Shown piece by piece: positions 55,458 to 57,893 of a DNA stretch of 57,893 nucleotides; position 1 is the stretch's first letter; every line of letters begins with the position of its first letter. Source of the stretch: Microvirga massiliensis (GTDB lineage Bacteria; Pseudomonadota; Alphaproteobacteria; Rhizobiales; Beijerinckiaceae); contig NZ_LN811352.1 in the NCBI RefSeq assembly GCF_001006805.1, positions 3,258 to 61,150 on the forward strand, given 5' to 3'. The translations under genes were made by a program, and so were the position numbers. The notes beneath the pieces are model-generated. The model ran no database searches, was not told the origin of the DNA, and was given only the letters and a program-made list of their open reading frames with translations.

Positions 55458-56657
55458 TTGCAGACAGCAGCGAACCAGACGCCTACAAGGGGATCGCTTC
55501 TCTATGATCCGAAATTTCGCGGAGCCGTCTATCAGGTCGCGCTGATCGCGATCATCGCCTTCGTCTTTTACGAAGCCGCATCGAACGCCGTCGAAAACCT
55601 CCGACGGGCCAGGATCGCCTCGGGGTTCGGCTTCCTCGAGAACACGGCCGGCTTCGACATCAATCAAGCACTGATTAATTTTAGCGCCGCAGGTTCGACC
55701 TACGGCGACGCGTTCATCGTCGGCCTCCTGAATACGCTTCTCGTCGCGGCGATCGGAATCGTCTTCGCAACCATCCTGGGCTTTACGATCGGGGTCGCCC
55801 GCCTGTCGCGCAACTGGATCGTTGCGAAGGTGGCGATGGTCTATGTCGAGATCGTGCGAAACATACCACTGCTGCTCCAGCTTCTGTTCTGGTATCACGC
55901 CGTGCTGGCCCCACTGCCGCAGCCGCGGAACTCGATCCAGATGGGCGCCGGCTTCTTCCTGAATGCGCGCGGCCTTTATCTGCCGAAGCTCATCTTCGAA
56001 AGCAGTGCCTGGTATGTTCTCGGAGCCATGGTCATCGGCGGAGTCGCCGCATTTCTGTTTCGCCGATGGGCAAAGGAACAGCAGCAGCGGACGGGACGGC
56101 AATATCCGATTGGTCTCATGACCTTGGCTCTGATCATTGGGCTGCCGGTCATCACCTGGATCGTGCTGTCAGCCGCTGGAGCGCATCCTGCGACCGTCGA
56201 TGTTCCCATCAAGGGAACGTTCAATCTCACAGGCGGCCTGCAGGTATTTCCGGAGTTCGTCGCACTTCTCCTCGGCCTCGTCATCTATACGGCTGCCTTC
56301 ATCGCAGAGGTGGTGCGGGCCGGAATCCTTGCGGTTTCCAGAGGACAAACGGAAGCTGCCTCTGCACTCGGCTTGACACCCGGCCAGACCCTGCGCCTCG
56401 TCGTCATTCCGCAGGCGATGCGGGTTATCATCCCGCCACTCACGAGCCAATATCTGAACCTGACGAAGAACTCTTCCCTCGCGGTCGCGATTGGCTACCC
56501 TGATCTGGTCCAGGTCTTCATGGGGACGGTGCTCAATCAGACCGGCCAAGCGATCGAAGTCGTGGTCATTACGATGGCTGTCTACCTGACGATCAGCCTC
56601 GTGACGTCCTTCATCATGAATATCTACAATCGTCGTGTCGCGATCGTGGAGCGCTAA
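55458..56657 (+). CDS. aapQ: General L-amino-acid ABC transporter, permease
   Basis: 399 residues, about eight helices, larger than HisQ-type permeases as is usual for AapQ. The permease EAA loop is EAASALGLTPGQTLRLVVIP with NSSLAVAIGYPDL after it. The start is a TTG at 55458 (LQTAANQTP); no better start is seen. Confidence 0.95.
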   Translation: MQTAANQTPTRGSLLYDPKFRGAVYQVALIAIIAFVFYEAASNAVENLRRARIASGFGFLENTAGFDINQALINFSAAGSTYGDAFIVGLLNTLLVAAIGIVFATILGFTIGVARLSRNWIVAKVAMVYVEIVRNIPLLLQLLFWYHAVLAPLPQPRNSIQMGAGFFLNARGLYLPKLIFESSAWYVLGAMVIGGVAAFLFRRWAKEQQQRTGRQYPIGLMTLALIIGLPVITWIVLSAAGAHPATVDVPIKGTFNLTGGLQVFPEFVALLLGLVIYTAAFIAEVVRAGILAVSRGQTEAASALGLTPGQTLRLVVIPQAMRVIIPPLTSQYLNLTKNSSLAVAIGYPDLVQVFMGTVLNQTGQAIEVVVITMAVYLTISLVTSFIMNIYNRRVAIVER

Positions 56658-56661
56658 TGCG

Positions 56662-57813
56662 ATGGTCGCGTCGAGCGAGCGGATGCACTACGTCCGAACC
56701 GAACCGGTCGAAACCCTGCCGCCACCGAGTCATGTGCCGGGGGCGGTCGCGTGGATCAAAAGGAACCTGCTCTCCGGGCCGGTCAATACCCTGTTGACCA
56801 TTGCGGTCCTCTACCTCCTCTATCTGGTAGTACCTCCGCTCATCGACTTTTTCTTCGTCGATGCGGTCTGGTCCGGATCGGATCGTGATGCATGCCGCGC
56901 CGAAACGATCGGTCGGGAGGTCGGGGCCTGCTGGGCCTACGTCATCGATAAGATCAACTACTTCGTCTACGGCTCGTATCCGGCCGGTGAGAGGTGGCGA
57001 GTCAATCTGTTCTTCGCGCTTTTGGGGCTCGGGGTCGTCTGGCTCCTCTGGCTGCGCGCGCCTCATCGCGGGCTCGGCGCGATCTACTTCTTCGTCATCT
57101 TCCCGATCGTGGCCTATTTTCTACTATCGGGTGCCTCTGGCCTGGGTCTCGAAGAAGTTCCGACATCTCTCTGGGGCGGAATTCTCGTCACGATCATCGT
57201 CGCGACCGTCGGGATCGTCTTCTCGCTTCCGCTCGGAATTCTGCTGGCCCTCGGCCGCCGGTCGAAATTGCCGATCGTGAGGCTGGCCTCGGTCATCTTC
57301 ATCGAGTTCGTCCGCGGAGTGCCGCTCATCACGGTGCTCATCATGGCGAACACCATGCTGCCGCTTTTCCTTCCCGGCGGGGTGACCGTCGACAGGCTCG
57401 CCCGCCCCTTGATCGGCGTAGCCCTGTTCTCGGCGGCCTACATGGCAGAGGTCGTTCGCGGCGGACTGCAGGCCATCCCGAAGGGACAGTATGAAGGCGC
57501 GATGTCGCTGGGCCTGAACTATGCCCAGATGATGGTTTTCATCATCCTCCCGCAAGCGCTGCGCATCGTCATTCCGGGTATCGTGAATACCTTCATCGGG
57601 CTGTTCAAGGATACCTCGCTCGTCGCGATCGTCGGTATCTTCGACCTGATCAGGACAATCGAGGCATCGCGCGTCGATCCGAACTGGGCTGCCCCGACGG
57701 TCAGCTATACCGGATACGCCTTTGCCGGACTCTTCTATTTCGTCTTCTGCTGGGGCATGTCGCGCTACTCCGTGGGAGTGGAGCAGCGTCTCGCAGCGGG
57801 TCAACAGCGGTGA
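56662..57813 (+). CDS. aapM: General L-amino-acid ABC transporter, permease
   Basis: 383 residues, partner of AapQ. EAA loop EGAMSLGLNYAQMMVFIILP, then FKDTSLVAIVGIFDLI. Residues 20-170 are the extra N-terminal helices typical of AapM, with VWSGSDRDACRAETIGREVG on the periplasmic side. The ATG at 56662 lies four bases after the aapQ stop. Confidence 0.95.
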   Translation: MVASSERMHYVRTEPVETLPPPSHVPGAVAWIKRNLLSGPVNTLLTIAVLYLLYLVVPPLIDFFFVDAVWSGSDRDACRAETIGREVGACWAYVIDKINYFVYGSYPAGERWRVNLFFALLGLGVVWLLWLRAPHRGLGAIYFFVIFPIVAYFLLSGASGLGLEEVPTSLWGGILVTIIVATVGIVFSLPLGILLALGRRSKLPIVRLASVIFIEFVRGVPLITVLIMANTMLPLFLPGGVTVDRLARPLIGVALFSAAYMAEVVRGGLQAIPKGQYEGAMSLGLNYAQMMVFIILPQALRIVIPGIVNTFIGLFKDTSLVAIVGIFDLIRTIEASRVDPNWAAPTVSYTGYAFAGLFYFVFCWGMSRYSVGVEQRLAAGQQR

Positions 57814-57818
57814 ATTCC

Positions 57819-57893
57819 ATGACGCGTTCTGCCGTGCAATCCTATCGTCAGGCCGGCTTGACCGAGCCCGCGGTCCTGCTCGACGGTGTCCAT
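57819..57893 (+). CDS. aapP: General L-amino-acid ABC transporter, ATP-binding protein (start only)
   Basis: The first 25 codons (MTRSAVQSYRQAGLTEPAVL and LDGVH) are in the window, starting three bases after the aapM stop. The Walker motifs lie outside; identity is inferred from the conserved aapJQMP order. Confidence 0.65.
   Translation, partial: MTRSAVQSYRQAGLTEPAVLLDGVH

Overview
The window looks like a high-GC alphaproteobacterial chromosome, most likely order Hyphomicrobiales (Rhizobiales). The reasons are the NDUFA12 / DUF2155 / aat neighbourhood, two complex I accessory subunits (NDUFA12-like and NDUFS4-like), an adenosylcobalamin-dependent ribonucleotide reductase of alphaproteobacterial type, a DUF6894 protein, a double cold-shock-domain protein and an aapJQMP amino-acid importer. 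I do not assign a genus.

Region 1 (1-9.6 kb) is a worn cluster of redox genes built from repeated modules: aldo/keto reductases (AKR), short-chain dehydrogenases (SDR), a cupin, an NAD(P)-binding protein and LysR regulators. It carries many scars: an in-frame amber codon in the NAD(P)-binding gene, a chimeric 489-residue AKR, a 61-codon AKR stub, and three copies of one LysR promoter segment of which only the third still drives an intact regulator. A Na+/H+ antiporter and a secreted alpha/beta hydrolase sit among them.

Region 2 (9.9-25.7 kb) is housekeeping: a TMEM175-like channel, a broken AbiEi-type antitoxin gene, nrdJ with a possible NrdR box, NDUFA12, DUF2155, aat, a KDPGal aldolase, a cysteine synthase divergent from an Lrp regulator, a rocD/ureohydrolase pair for arginine or guanidino-compound breakdown, a DUF1624 membrane protein, a sirtuin, a double cold-shock protein, DUF192, tRNA-Pro, an NDUFS4-like protein and tRNA-Arg(TCT).

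Region 3 (25.74-39.08 kb) is a 13.3-kb integrative element in tRNA-Arg(TCT). A 45-bp copy of the tRNA 3' end, starting at the first base of the anticodon loop, marks each end, and a tyrosine integrase lies next to the right end. Repeats of the type AAGTCCCGAA sit just inside both ends and may be integrase arm sites. The element carries an HUH replication initiator, two paralogous small-terminase-like HTH proteins, a phage tail tape-measure protein, a scaffold-like protein with a doubled NP(W/F)...NLTxQG motif, an XRE repressor with a 25-bp palindromic operator, an HNH nuclease, a serine recombinase with its own repeat-rich upstream region, and a lower-GC phosphoribosyltransferase. I see no large terminase, portal, capsid, tail tube or lysis gene. 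The best reading is a compact phage satellite that supplies its own replication and its own assembly-altering proteins; a reduced prophage is the main alternative.

Region 4 (39.1-57.9 kb) returns to chromosomal genes: an epimerase, a 4-helix membrane protein, a REC-DUF3369 histidine kinase with an OmpR-type regulator, a large sensor kinase translationally coupled to a peptide-binding protein that has no permease, a GT39-GT2-LAB_N envelope-sugar operon with an FMN oxidase, a cystathionine beta-lyase, and aapJ-aapQ-aapM followed by the first codons of aapP.
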